Source: Ypsolopha sequella (taxonomy: Eukaryota; Arthropoda; Insecta; Lepidoptera; Ypsolophidae). From it: DNA of 64,000 bases. The notes beneath the pieces are model-generated. The model had not been told where the DNA came from. It did no database searches and saw nothing but the letters and a program-made list of their open reading frames with translations. The stretch is taken from NCBI GenBank assembly GCA_934047225.1, contig OW203986.1, positions 16,123,221 through 16,187,220 of the forward strand, written 5' to 3'. Positions 53,047 through 64,000 of the stretch are shown here, one piece after another. The first letter of the stretch is position 1, and every line of letters begins with the position of its first letter. Made by a program: the position numbers and the translations under genes.

Positions 53047-54090
53047 AACCGTTTTCCAAACTAGCTTCCATAAAATGCTCATAGATGGCGCTGTCTAACG
53101 ACTTAGGATAAATACCTTAAAAGTAAAAGCTTTTTTCCTGTTCCCTTCTTTAATTCTGTTTCAACTGCTGCTAGGGCCCAAAAGCCGTAGTATTTGCTTA
53201 TAAAGATACTAGCTTTAAGCAGGTCAGTTGAAAAATCAGTTTTGTCAAAGTATCCAAGTCCAAAATCTTCGTCATTATCAGTACCTATCTATACTGTTGC
53301 ATAGCTAAATCTTCTTAGACAGTAGAAATCAGTGTCCAGATAATATTCAATACCAGAGAGTATTGGTTTTAAAGTTATCTAAGCAAAAATTGGGTCATCC
53401 GGAAAAAGTTGTAAGCAACAAAATGTAATTTTTAGGAAAACAATTTTTTTAATGTTATTTCAGTTATTTATTATTACTTAAATATGTATTACACAAAATA
53501 CTTTGACAATTATGATTTAAGGAAGCTCAAATAAGAAAGCAATAACCAAATAAGCAATCCAGCACTGAAAAATAAACCAAGTAGGTACTTGATATAATGT
53601 GGCTGTCACACAATCTTTGTTAAAACGTTTTACCGCTTACCAAAGCAGGGGGCAATTTCGCTGCCATAATGTAACCTATTCTGCTCGGATATTCCTTTCC
53701 GGCATTCCTGAGCACGTCATTCATCACATTTCACCACTCCTAAATGTAAATCTTGAATTTTTTCCCTTATTTACTTGCTTTGCAGCACCAAGACTAACGA
53801 AAAGATCACTCCGCTCCGGTTACAACGATTTTGCCTAACGTCTTTTCGTTCATGTTTAAAAAATCCGAAAATGGTGTTTATTAAACCAAACCATCCATGG
53901 GCTCAACATGAAATGGGACAATATGTTGGTTAAAACGTTTTCCAGATGACCCATTTAATTATAACAAAACAAACACAATGAAGGCGTAGAATTTTATATC
54001 TGACGGCCAGAGATCAACTAAAATTGACTTTGCTTGGACCTTAGACAGCGCCATCTATAAAAATGTAATGGGAGCTAGCATGGAAAAGGG
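53047..54090. repeat. Inverted-repeat flanked segment upstream of tgo
   Basis: 'agctag.ttcc' and 'atagatggcgctgtcta' at 53047-53096 mirror 54042-54090. The interior is AT-rich with no convincing gene. Confidence 0.5.
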
Positions 54091-54106
54091 CTCATTATAT
54101 TCAATA

Positions 54107-54283
54107 AAATGACAGTTAATGACATGGCGGGAAATGCGCTTTTAACTCTTATGGTGCATGAGCTATTTTACATTGTCGCGAACTTTTCAATGTTGCAATA
54201 CGAACTGGCCTTGCATGTATACACCATAGGTGATAGGAGTTAAAAGCGCATTTCCCACAAACACGAACTGTCATTTTACTGAA
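54107..54283. mobile_element. Hairpin MITE upstream of tgo
   Basis: 'aaaatgacagtt' and 'gggaaatgcgcttttaact' on the left mirror 'agttaaaagcgcatttccc' and 'aactgtcatttt' on the right. Confidence 0.7.
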
Positions 54284-54474
54284 CTTAGTGCTTACATGCT
54301 TGGACCACCCTAAGCTTGCACGTGCAAGGTGGTGGTGTGAAGGTGGTACACGAGTCTGCGTTTTAAATAGCATGGTGAGAGATTTTAGCAACATATTGCA
54401 AATTATAATATATTATTATATCTATAATTCTACGTGAAACTTGGTTTGAGTTGATTGATCATTTGATATATTGT

Positions 54475-54636
54475 AGCCGATTCTGAAGGCTTTAATTTTA
54501 GTTTTAGTGCTGTCAAAACTAAATTTTCATTGTTGCAAAATAGTTCTTAAGTGTGAAGAACAGAAGCTAAATTACTTTGGAAAAATTTAAGTCTTGACAG
54601 CACTAAAACTAAAGTTAAAGCCTTCAGAATCGGCTT
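54475..54636. mobile_element. Hairpin MITE ('agccgattctgaaggcttta' family)
   Basis: 'agccgattctgaaggcttta' and 'agttttagtgctgtcaa' mirror 'cttgacagcactaaaact' and 'aaagccttcagaatcggct'. A half-copy lies at 62645-62686. Confidence 0.75.
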
Positions 54637-54872
54637 TACTGACCATTTAGATCGTTTACAATAGTGGTTTGACACTTTAAAAATTTACGTTTTTGAAACA
54701 TGTTTGATGAAATATTATATTTTCGTTGAGTTTGAACGCGTCGTTTGATCAAACATGTCTCATTTTAACGAGTCTTTCTACTTATGTGGGTGTGCTCGTT
54801 GTAGTAGTTCACTTCACACACGGTGGATCACATTTTGTCTGATGAAGAATCGAAGCAAAACTAAGAAAGAAA

Positions 54873-55373
54873 GAACGGAATTTATTGCCAAAACAAAAAT
54901 ACAGTAAAGAATAAAAAATAAAACAAGATATTATATACTAACTTAAATTCTAACAAATTAACCAAGAAGGCAAGTAACTTACAAAATAAATAACTTACAA
55001 AATAACTTATAAATAAAGTTTTATATGGTTAAACATACATCCTTAAGCTAGCATATTACAGCTTTTGTTTGGCAAAAGGTGGCCCGCTCAGCATTTGCTG
55101 TCGGAAACTTGTCAAGAGTTCCTACAACGCTGATTTTCAGCGAGCCCCTTTGTTTGTATACGTTTAAAGGTTGTTTTGGATCATTTTGCAGCGGGCGCTC
55201 TAGTAAATTTATAACATGTAAATAAATAATAATATATATATAAGTAATATGATAATTATGTAGGATAAATATGCACATGAAATAACAGTAAAAATTATGT
55301 AAAAATTTTAATTATTGGGTCTGCCTTTGCCGTCATCAAAGAACAACAGATTGGCGTATTAGTATATTTATAT
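54873..55373 (-). other. Probable 3' UTR of the LINE, or a second LINE tail
   Basis: Read on the minus strand this stretch follows the LINE stop, holds a moderately GC-rich block (about 55075-55200), and ends near TTGGCAATAAATTCCGTT followed by CTTT-type repeats. That is plausible as a retrotransposon 3' end, but the junction with the ORF cannot be proven here. Confidence 0.45.
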
Positions 55374-57800
55374 TTATTCTTTATTGACAGTCTCCTTTTT
55401 TTTTTTTTTTCTTTTTTTTGTTTTGTATTTAAATTCTGCCAGTATGATTTGTTTTTGTATTAGAATTAATTTTAATTTTAATTTAAAGGTACTGGGAGTC
55501 ATGTATTTTTGCAATGGTGGTGGTAAGTCATTCCATACCTTTGATGCTGCAAATTTAAACCCTCCTCTATAGTTAGCAGTTTTGTGTTTGGGAATAGACA
55601 TTTTATTCAGCTCCTTACTTCTGGTATATTTATCATGTGCATCACCAAGCCATTCAAATTTATCGTGCAGGTAGTTCGGTCGCTTAGTATGCACAACTTT
55701 GTGTACTAGGACGGCGAGATGTAACTCTCTTCGACTCTCCATTTTCAAAACTTTATGTTCGTTGAGGTAAGGTGTTATATGTGCCCGTTTTGGTATTTTA
55801 TAGCAGAATCTTACGCAGGCATTTTGGACTCGTTGTATAGCGCGACTTGTTTTTTCAAATAACCTTGGTCCATAAACAGTGTCACAATAATTAAATATTG
55901 AAAGGACAAGTGATTCGATTAAAAGTACCCTTACTTCTTCTTTCAGGAAATCTCGAATGCCATACAAAACCTTTAGCCTATAAAAAGCTGTTCTAATTTT
56001 TTGGTTAACATGTTGTTCAAAATGAAGTTCTGTATCCATCACTAAACCCAAGTTTCTCGCGGTCATGACTCTCTCCACAACATTATTATTGATAGTAATA
56101 TGTGGTGAGTTTTCCATGATTTTTTCGCATTGACGTTTTGTTCCCAGCGTCATGAATTTTGACTTGTTTGGATTCAGCAGCAAAGCGTTCTTCTTTGTCC
56201 ATTTGAAAATTACATCAAGATCTTCATTTATGTTTTGTACCGCTTCAGTAGTAGCTTGATGTCTGAAAGAGTGATACAGTTGCGTGTCGTCTGCGTATAG
56301 ATGAACTTTGCAGTGTTTAAGGTTAGTTATGAGATCTGATGTGTACAGGATGAACAGAAGAGGGCTGAGAATAGATCCTTGTGGACAGCCACGGGTAATT
56401 GTTTTGACTTTAGACTGTCTTACATTTCCCTGGTCATCCTCAGTTACCACGTATTGCTTTCTATCGGTCAGAAAAGATTGAAACCAGTCGCAAGCAGATT
56501 CTGAAACCCCGTAAAAGGACATTTTCGCCAGGAGTAGTTCAGCACTAAGGCAATCAAAAGCGCGGGAGAAGTCTAACAGTACGAGTATGCTTCCTTTTCC
56601 AGTATCAGAGGCTGACAGTATGTCGTCAGTCACGTGAGCCAATGCCGTGGCAGTGCCATGTTGGCCACGGAAACCAGACTGGATGGCAGGGAGAACAGTT
56701 TCATTTTCTAGAAATTTGGTTAATTGAGCGCACACGATCCTCTCCATAACCTTGGACATAACCGGTAAAATGCTAATGGCTCGCAAATCTTTATATTCTT
56801 CAACAGTAGGACATTTTGGTAGCGGTTTAACCCTTGCCATTTTCCAAGCATCCGGACAAATTGATTCGGAAATGGATCTATTCAAAATCCCAGTAATTAT
56901 TGGTAATGTTATCGGTAGCGTCATGAGAATCATTTCAATTGTGATGGCATCAAAACCAGAAGCATTCGTGTCTATTGCACCTATAATTTTTGAAACTTCG
57001 TCCTCAGTGCAATTCTCAATTTCAAAGACCTCTTGGCCAAATTTGTTGGTTTTATAGAAGTCTAGAAGGTCATTGTCAATGTTGGGATCGCCGGGCACAT
57101 CCAAGAAAAAGTCATTGATTTTGTCAGGATCATTCATATGTTGAGGAATATTTGAGATATTAGCGTTACCTAAAATAGAAGTTTTTTTTAAATATTTCCA
57201 CATCTTTGCTGGACTACTTTTGTTATTATTAACATAATAAGTGAAAAATGCTTCTTTTTCTCTTTTAATTGCACTAGTTATAATGTTCTTAAGGTCCTTG
57301 TAATATCTCCAATGTGAATCTCGTTTTGTCATGTGCGCACGTCTTAAAGCTTTATTGCGGAGAAATATCATTTGTTTTATGGTTTCTGTAATCCATGGAC
57401 ATGGATTTTCTTTTGTTTTAATTTTGCGTAGGGGTGCGTGTTTGTTGAAAATGAAAGTTATGAAAGCATTAAAACAATTTATCATTTCGTTAATGTCCTT
57501 AGCATTATATATGTCATTCCATGGTATTTCTAACAGGTCTTTGTTGAACACTTTTTGGTCAATACTTTTTAAAAAACGACACCAAATAAATGAAGGGGCC
57601 TGCTTTGGTCTTTTAATTTTGAATTCTCCCAAAACAAGTCCATGATCACTCAATAAAGGGTTGTGATGCACTGATATGCATTTGCACAGGTCAGGGTTGT
57701 CAGTTATAAGCAAATCTAACAAAGTCGCAGAGTCTTTTTGAATTCGCGTAGGCTCCCTAACCAACTGGTGTAAATGTTGCTGTGAAAAAAACGAAAGCAA
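55374..57800 (-). CDS. LINE ORF2 fragment: endonuclease C-terminus plus reverse transcriptase
   Basis: 808 codons counted from the first Met; the frame stays open about 45 nt further upstream. Visible parts: the C-terminal endonuclease end with SDH (51-53), a linker, then reverse transcriptase with the first catalytic Asp in LLDFSRAFD (D410), GCPQGSILSPLLF (471-483) and YADD (502-505; D504, D505). After it come the thumb/connection region and a C-terminal IQRVQNACVRF block. The end is Lys-rich owing to an A-rich 3' terminus. The motif set fits the CR1/Jockey group; the exact clade is uncertain. It lacks most of its endonuclease, so it is not autonomous. Confidence 0.93.
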   Translation of the reverse strand: MLSFFSQQHLHQLVREPTRIQKDSATLLDLLITDNPDLCKCISVHHNPLLSDHGLVLGEFKIKRPKQAPSFIWCRFLKSIDQKVFNKDLLEIPWNDIYNAKDINEMINCFNAFITFIFNKHAPLRKIKTKENPCPWITETIKQMIFLRNKALRRAHMTKRDSHWRYYKDLKNIITSAIKREKEAFFTYYVNNNKSSPAKMWKYLKKTSILGNANISNIPQHMNDPDKINDFFLDVPGDPNIDNDLLDFYKTNKFGQEVFEIENCTEDEVSKIIGAIDTNASGFDAITIEMILMTLPITLPIITGILNRSISESICPDAWKMARVKPLPKCPTVEEYKDLRAISILPVMSKVMERIVCAQLTKFLENETVLPAIQSGFRGQHGTATALAHVTDDILSASDTGKGSILVLLDFSRAFDCLSAELLLAKMSFYGVSESACDWFQSFLTDRKQYVVTEDDQGNVRQSKVKTITRGCPQGSILSPLLFILYTSDLITNLKHCKVHLYADDTQLYHSFRHQATTEAVQNINEDLDVIFKWTKKNALLLNPNKSKFMTLGTKRQCEKIMENSPHITINNNVVERVMTARNLGLVMDTELHFEQHVNQKIRTAFYRLKVLYGIRDFLKEEVRVLLIESLVLSIFNYCDTVYGPRLFEKTSRAIQRVQNACVRFCYKIPKRAHITPYLNEHKVLKMESRRELHLAVLVHKVVHTKRPNYLHDKFEWLGDAHDKYTRSKELNKMSIPKHKTANYRGGFKFAASKVWNDLPPPLQKYMTPSTFKLKLKLILIQKQIILAEFKYKTKKRKKKKKETVNKE

Positions 57801-57846
57801 TTCTGGAGCCGCGTCTTCGTTTGGCTTGAGTAAATCTACGTTAAGG
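55374..57846 (-). mobile_element. 5'-truncated LINE (non-LTR retrotransposon)
   Basis: The element body is read on the minus strand. Homology to a LINE ORF2 begins at about 57846 inside the endonuclease domain, at the NVDLL that normally follows GDF, and runs to the stop at 55374. Upstream sequence does not continue the endonuclease, so the copy is 5'-truncated, the usual outcome of target-primed reverse transcription. The absence of stops implies a young insertion. Confidence 0.9.
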
Positions 57847-58378
57847 GGAACGAAAATACAAACAGAAATAAAATGTCAGCTTTCGGATGATTTTGTTGCA
57901 ATAATTAGGTTACGTATAGCCATAAAAAAAATACATGTTTTTGGTTGAACTTTAAGGTATTCATTTTCCACAAACCACGTTAATCGATTCATATTTGTAC
58001 TGTCAATGAATTTATTTGTAACCCTCTATTGCACACTTCTTATCGATTTTGTTTCAGGTATCGCTTTCGCGATTTTGTTGGTTTTTTTTATTAAAATTAG
58101 TGTGAATGTTATCTATTCATTTTCCAAATACCACGTTATTCGGGTCAAAAAAAGCACCCCCTTTTTCCAAAAATATGTAAATGCACTGATGCAGTCAGCG
58201 GCAGCAAGATATTGTCAGTCTACGCCTAGCGTTGGCGCCCGTAAGACGTGGAACCTGTGCCCTTTTTTGCAAGCTATAAATATCTCCCAAAACTACTTCA
58301 AAACACATTGAAATTATGTCAGAAATAAATTTCTATGTTTGAACACTTGGCGATTTATCCATCGCAAGGAGATATAAA

Positions 58379-58466
58379 TTAACATTATATCATTGCAGTA
58401 TAGAAACGCAGAAATAAAAGTAAATCTGGATGTGAGGAGCTCTATACTGCAATGATATAATGTTAA
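58379..58466. repeat. Perfect 25-bp hairpin
   Basis: Arms 58379-58403 and 58442-58466 are exact reverse complements; the loop is 38 nt. Could be a MITE core or an RNA hairpin; nothing in the sequence decides. Confidence 0.7.
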
Positions 58467-58804
58467 CATTGAAATTAATTTTATAAAGTAATATTTCGAG
58501 GAACATCATATTCCTGCCGTTAAAAACTCAACAAAATATGCGTATGAGTGATTTAGCTACATCGTGCCATAGTCATAACAACAAAACTGAATGAATTTAG
58601 AATGAATTCATACTTTTATGCGGGAAAATAATATATGTTACTCTAAAAGAATAATTTTGTGATCGTTATTGAAACCCAAATTAATTTACTTATACTTACT
58701 GAGATCTGTAACAAAGGTTAATGACCTTTTCGTGAAATTACCCTCTAGTATTGGCTCACCATTTCAGGTCCAATAAGTGAAGTTTTTTGCAAATTATATA
58801 GGTA

Positions 58805-60605
58805 CACTTACTTGGGATAAATCGCCAAGCATTTAAAATATAGAAATTTATTTTGAAATATTTACAGTGCATGGCAAAATTATTAGATCGTAGATAATCC
58901 TGTCGGTACATGTTCAGGTTCTGTAACGCAAAATGAAAACAATGAAACTCTTTTAGGATTAATTTGTTATCCCTACGTTTGTCTGTCTGTCCGTTTGTCT
59001 AGACAATTTTTTCTGGGTAAAATTTATAAATACCAATATAAACGGCCCTCTCTAGAGCTGTAAAAACATACTTTTGACGTTTTTATTTATATTACGTTTT
59101 AGGTTTTTACATTTTTTTTTTACGTTTTTCATACAAATTTTCTCACTATGAAAATGTAGGGATGAACACTTGAGATAATATTTTGCATTTAAAAGGCAAC
59201 ACAGAAAGGAATTGTTGAACAAATAATGTAAAAAATATGAAAACCATGTTGTTCTATTCTAAAGGGATTAATTATATACTGTTCAATGTGGCGATAGCTT
59301 TGTTTATTTTTTTCCTTGAATTATTTTTTACTAAGATAACAAATAGTTTAATACAAGGTTTTCCTTAAGAAGTCCCTTTACCCCTGTATTTTTCTTAAAA
59401 TTCATACAATAGGTATAAACCAAATGTGAAGTCTACAGCTTATTTTCTTCATATCTTTTTTCATGAGTATATTCTAGTGACATCTAACTACGTCTCTATA
59501 CAGCCCAAAAAGCAAAATTTGATAAAACACCATCATAATAGCTGTCAGGATATCGTCAATATTGCCTCGTTTTTACACAAAGTTTAACAAGTTTGTATAT
59601 TTTTATCTATACTGGAAATAAAAAAGAGAGAAATATAGGCGTCGTTCATGTTAAGATGACTAAGTTTACACACTTTGCTAAGTATAAACAATTACCGTTT
59701 CATGGAAAACTGTTTTGACCTGAAACCATTTCACAAATTCAATTAACTTATTTTGAATATCTTGTCATCTTGCACTTCTTGATGAGAAATACAATTTCAA
59801 TAAGTAAAAATACAACTTTTAGTTAAGAAAACTTATAGTTAAAAGTCTGCTGTATGCATTAACATATTTTTAATTATATTACAATAGTAATAAAATAATT
59901 GGCTTATCCGTCGTCGTGATACCAGCCGTAAATTTCTAAAATAATCTGATATCACGCTTATGGAAAACCCAATTATTTTGAAGATACCATAATATCATTA
60001 AAATATGTTTATGCATATAGCAAACTTTTAACAATAAATTGTCTTAGCTAAAAGTTGTACTTTACCGTTATAATTATTTCTTTATATTTTGTTACAAATT
60101 CGGAGAAATAGCCCTTAAGGAAAACCTTGTATGAAAATATTTGTTATCTTTGTAACAAAGAAAAAAAATAATAAACAAAGCTATCGCCACATTGAACAAA
60201 CAGTAAATTATTAATCCCTTTAGAATAGAAAGATATGGTTTTATATTTTTTACATTATTTGTTCTACAGTTCCTTTCTGTGCTTTCTTTCAAATGCAAAA
60301 TATTATGTGAAGTGTTGATCTCTATATTTTAATAAGGAGAAAATTTGTATGAAAAAGTAAAACAAAAGGCTATAAAAACGTTATAATATGTATATTTTAC
60401 AGGGCTGTAAATATTAGCATTTATTGATTTTACCCAGAAAAATTGCCTAGACAAACGGACAAACAGACAAACATAGGGACAACAAATTAATCCTAAAAGA
60501 GTTTTGTTTTTTCATTTTGCGTAAAGGGACCTGAACATTTCAAACTATGATACAAATAAATTTCTATATTTTAAACACTTGGCGATTTATCCCAAGGGTA
60601 AACAG
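58805..60605. repeat. 1.8-kb inverted-repeat structure
   Basis: Arms of roughly 550 bp (about 58805-59370 and 60100-60605), both carrying 'acttggcgatttatcc'-type ends, 'ttaggattaatttgtt' and 'gtccgtttgtctag'. An extra copy of the end is at 58326-58357. The interior holds a second hairpin (59819-60062) with a different centre. Confidence 0.75.
59819..60062. mobile_element. Hairpin MITE nested in the 58.8-60.6 kb structure
   Basis: 'caacttttagttaaga' left mirrors 'ttagctaaaagttgt' right; 'aattggcttatccgt' region faces 'acccaattattttg'. The centre is near 59940. Confidence 0.6.
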
Positions 60606-62011
60606 GTATCCCAAAAGTCAACGCTTTCCCTTGGAAGGCTGGTAGGCCAGCTCATGACTGACCAGAATATCAAATTATGACCTCAGCAAAAAGTAGATAG
60701 TCTTCGAGTTGATGGTACTTTTATAAATTCGAATAGATTTTTGAGAGTCAAAGCTAACCAGTTCTAAATTCTAAGAATAAAATTTTTGTTGCGCAACTCT
60801 GAATAGTCATGCTATTGATAAAGTCAAAAATAAACCTTGAAATGCTGTTACATCAGGAAGAAAAATAAAAACCCAATTTATGAGCAATTTTTTGTAATTA
60901 GGTTAGTTCGATACCACACCCTGAAAAAAAATGTCCTATGTTAGTTTTGCAAATTGTCTTAAATAACGGCTCATCAAATATTGTTTTTCAAATGATCTGG
61001 CAATTTCTGTGTATTACTTTTGAAAAAAAAGTTATTGCTATTTTACTACCAAAGGAGCTGTGTATATTTTAAAATAATTAGAATTTAGAATGAAAGAGTG
61101 ATGGGCAGTAAAAATATTTGACGTTCATTAGAAATGCCATTTAACACGCGTTAGAGTGAGATAAATAGTGACGCTATTTAAAATGAGTTGGAATGAGATA
61201 GTAACGCAGATAAACGTGGTTGAATGAGAGAGGCATAATTGATATAGGCTACAGTGAGATAGATAGTGACGTGGTGCATTCCTTCTGAGAATATTTGTTA
61301 GTTTCCACTTTTTGTAATAACAACTTTAGTAAAAATTTTTTGTAAAGAAATTTTTGGCCCAATTTATTTTCCCGCAAGTGTAAAACCAGCTCAACGGGCG
61401 AAAAATATTTAAAGAATGGGTAATGGTGACAATTAACCGTCACAATATTATTATGTATCTCTAAAGGAGTGTCTGAAATGTTCCGAGGGTCAACTGATAA
61501 ATCAAACACTCAAAAAACCACTTTTAGCCGACCATAATAACTTTACGTCCCGACGTGATAGCAAGTAGGATCAATGCCGTGTGACGATGATCGAAATACA
61601 CTAATAAATTAGATAAAATAAAATACGTATTACTTTTGACCCTGCCTCGTCCACTCTATTCGTATTTTTGCTATGGTGACGCGAGCTTAGAGACCGGGAC
61701 GAATTTCCCCCCGCGCGCTATCGTAAAATAGAATAAGCCACGCCCGGAACTGGTTTTTGTTTTGGCTATGTCATACTCTTAAAATCAGTTAATATCAGTA
61801 AGTCAAGCATTATATTTATTTCAGAGGATTTTGCAGGATGAGTGTAGAAAATAACAAAAAAATTACAATTTTAACATTACAGCGTAATTGTGTGTACTGC
61901 TACATAAATAATAGTTTTTATTTCAACTCGGTATTTCCAGAGTTATTACAATATGAAAACTAATGAAAACATCGCGCCGCACTGTAAACTTCAAACCTCG
62001 GTTCCGTCTCG
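60606..62011. other. Gene-poor DNA
   Basis: AT-rich, then a short GC-rich patch (about 61640-61750). 61080-61270 repeats 'gagtgagatagatagtgacg'-like phrases several times in diverged form. Confidence 0.45.
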
Positions 62012-62061
62012 TTACGTCACGGTTTCCTCAGTGTAGTCTGTTGTACGTAGAGAATCGGTCG
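62012..62061 (+). promoter_or_regulatory. Candidate core promoter (CRE-like site, Inr, DPE)
   Basis: A CRE-like TTACGTCA (62012-62019), an initiator-like CCTCAGTG with A at 62030, and GGTCG at exactly +28 to +32 (62057-62061), which fits the arthropod DPE consensus RGWYV. A short frame starts at ATG 62093 (24 codons). No following exon could be recognised. Confidence 0.3.
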
Positions 62062-62328
62062 TTTCAAGTGTTCTCGAGTGATATCATTTATAATGGAGCA
62101 CAGCTTTGACCGTGGTCAATCCAATAACTTGCCAATGACTACGACTACGTTTATTATACGTTTTTAACTTTTAGTCCCCTCTAAATACGGGGTGATTCGC
62201 ATCAGCAGGAACAAAATGTATGGGCCGTTAGAAGTTGGGCGTGATCTGTATTAGTCGACTAACTTATAAAAATGTACTTGGAGAAGAAAAAAAAAAGCGA
62301 GACTTGGCGGGGGCACTGCCGTGCCCCC

Positions 62329-62640
62329 AGATGAGCCCTGGCACCTAAAATCTATTGCATTGTTTTTGAATGCGTGCGTTAACATAATGCCGACGCGTGC
62401 ACACCTATGAGTGCGCAATCTGTTTACCTACGGTCAGCAAACAGATTAGACTACTAAAGTTGTTAAAATGATTACTTAACTTTAAGTGCACTTAAGGCGT
62501 CCAACTATCACTGTGTTCAGATGAGCACTGATTCCAAACGTGTGAGCGGCACCCATTTAAAGGTGGAAACATACTTTATATTCTCTGTTTTGGTGCTGTC
62601 ATAGTACGGTAAGGGCTTATCTTTACTTTTGAAATCTTTG
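62329..62640. mobile_element. Second, partial copy of the 2.4-kb hAT-like MITE
   Basis: Inverted relative to the 2412-2719 copy and closely matching through most of its length ('ctaaaatctattgcattg', 'gcgtccaactatc', 'taaaggtggaaac'). It keeps one end (…CTTTTGAAATCTTTG at 62640) but not the other. Confidence 0.78.
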
Positions 62641-62644
62641 TTTG

Positions 62645-62686
62645 ACAGCTCTAAAACTAAAATTAAAGCCTTCAGAATCGGCTTTA
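62645..62686. repeat. Half-copy of the 54.5-kb hairpin MITE
   Basis: 'gacagctctaaaactaaa' then 'aaagccttcagaatcggctt', matching the right arm of 54475-54636. It directly follows the end of the hAT-like MITE copy at 62640. Confidence 0.65.
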
Positions 62687-62689
62687 TTA

Positions 62690-63669
62690 CCTAGGTACCT
62701 ACTTTGCTACCTAGGTAAATTTTGCCTTGTATTTTGTAAGTATAAGAAAGCTTGAAATTGTAAGACTGAAATTGTGGCAATTACCCATCTACCCTATAAG
62801 AATAAGTAGCACTTTTATACTTAACTTGATTTTATTTATGGAAAAAAAATGATTAAGTATTAATTATTATTGTAGAAAGGTTATTAGACCCTATTAAATT
62901 ATGAAGAATTGATGGTTCTCAATTATACCTTTGAGATTAATTGTGATTAATTGTTTGGATAGGTTTTTCTGAGATTTTTCTTCATTTGAGTGTTATAGAA
63001 TATATGTGTTCTATGAATAGAATAAATTTTATTTCAGATCATTAAAATGTCAATGTAATGTAATGTCTAATGTACTCTGTGGTAATGTCTGCTGCAAATA
63101 AAAAAAAAGTTTAATTGGAATTTTCTGCCCAGCCAGTTTCTTAATATCAATGTAATTGACAGCCCGTTTCATCAAAGAAGGTATCACCATCTCATTAAAA
63201 CTTTTCATTTACCAAAATATGTGAAGAATCTCATTTATTTATATAATAAAAACTTAATTAACAAAACAATATTACATAAAATGAGCTAACTTAAGGATTT
63301 AAGGTAGTTCCCCTCCAGGGCCTTTAAATTTTTTCCAACCTGTATATTATGTTGATTATTGATTGATTGTTTATTGTTGTACATGACTTATATTGGCTCA
63401 ATACTGTCATAAGTACAGTTTTTGGATCAAAAAAAATCTGCGGGTCAAAGTAACTCTCTTCAAAAAACAACTTTGGCTCAAAGTTCAAGAATATATTTAA
63501 ATATATTAAGACATATTAAAAAAAAAGCATTCGTGCACATTATCTACTATCCATCAAATAAAACTATTACAACACCAAGAAGTCTACCACAAGTCCCCAA
63601 AAAAGAGGGATTTAATTAATAAGAAAAAAGTTGCTAAAGACACCCTCAAACACCTATTATAAATATTAT
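62690..63669. other. AT-rich intergenic DNA
   Basis: No gene or repeat structure recognised. Confidence 0.5.
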
Positions 63670-64000
63670 AAATATTATAAAGGTATATGTATATATAAAA
63701 TTCAAAGTCCTGACTGACTGACTGACTGATATATCAACGCACAGCCTAAACTGCTGGTCCTAGAGACTTGAAATTTTTCATATACCTATAGATACCGTAT
63801 ATAGTGTAGGCATCCGCTAAGATTTTTTTTTCAAAATTCAAAATTCACCCCCTAAGGGGGTGAAACGGGGGTCCAATTTTATATGGGGAAACAAGATTAG
63901 TTAGACTTTTTTATTATATACTTCACAGGAGTACTCCTATCTATAAATTACTAAACATGCGTTTCAGGTTTTTTCAGAACTCAACCCCTAAAAGGGGGAA
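63670..64000 (+). repeat. Repeat running off the window end
   Basis: Contains '(gact)n' at 63712-63728, then 'ctgctggtcctagagacttg' and two 'accccctaagggggtgaaa'-like phrases. It looks like a dispersed transposon end; truncated by the window. Confidence 0.4.

Overview
The window looks like insect, very probably lepidopteran, nuclear DNA. It is AT-rich and intron-rich. It carries repeat families I associate with moth and butterfly genomes: elements opening with 'agggttccgta' and ending with a 'gactcgcacttggccgg'-type tail, Helitron ends of the form TC..AATATTATAAATGCG...CTAG/T, tRNA-derived SINEs and many palindromic MITEs. The order-level assignment is inference from repeat character and from the two host proteins, not from a search.

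Two host genes can be rebuilt exon by exon, both on the minus strand. (1) 8187-29477 encodes TRAPPC8 (Trs85-like subunit of the TRAPP III complex): 19 coding exons, 4203 nt of CDS, 1400 codons plus stop, with every intron GT-AG and in phase. (2) 37338-52758 encodes tango, the insect ARNT/HIF-beta bHLH-PAS protein: 14 coding exons, 1932 nt of CDS, 643 residues, ending in the conserved ARNT-type C-terminus. About 7.9 kb of repeat-rich DNA lies between the tgo stop codon and the TRAPPC8 start codon. The genes have unrelated roles (Golgi/autophagy tethering versus transcription), so I infer no functional cluster.

Layout: 1-8.2 kb, repeats and MITEs downstream of TRAPPC8, the last MITE supplying the first AATAAA after the TRAPPC8 stop. 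8.2-29.5 kb, TRAPPC8, with introns holding palindromic elements, a mini-Helitron and two decayed copies of one LINE family. 29.5-37.3 kb, intergenic, with a 2574-bp hAT-like element (8-bp target duplication) enclosing a 1.3-kb palindrome. 37.3-52.8 kb, tgo, with an intact mariner (perfect 32-bp TIRs, intact 349-aa transposase, TA duplication), SINEs, a Helitron tail and several hairpin MITEs in introns. 52.9-64 kb, gene-poor, with a 5'-truncated LINE carrying an open 808-codon reading frame, a 1.8-kb inverted-repeat structure, a promoter-like site near 62.03 kb and a second copy of a hAT-like MITE seen at 2.4 kb.

I found no protein-coding host gene beyond these two, and no credible functional tRNA, rRNA or CRISPR array.
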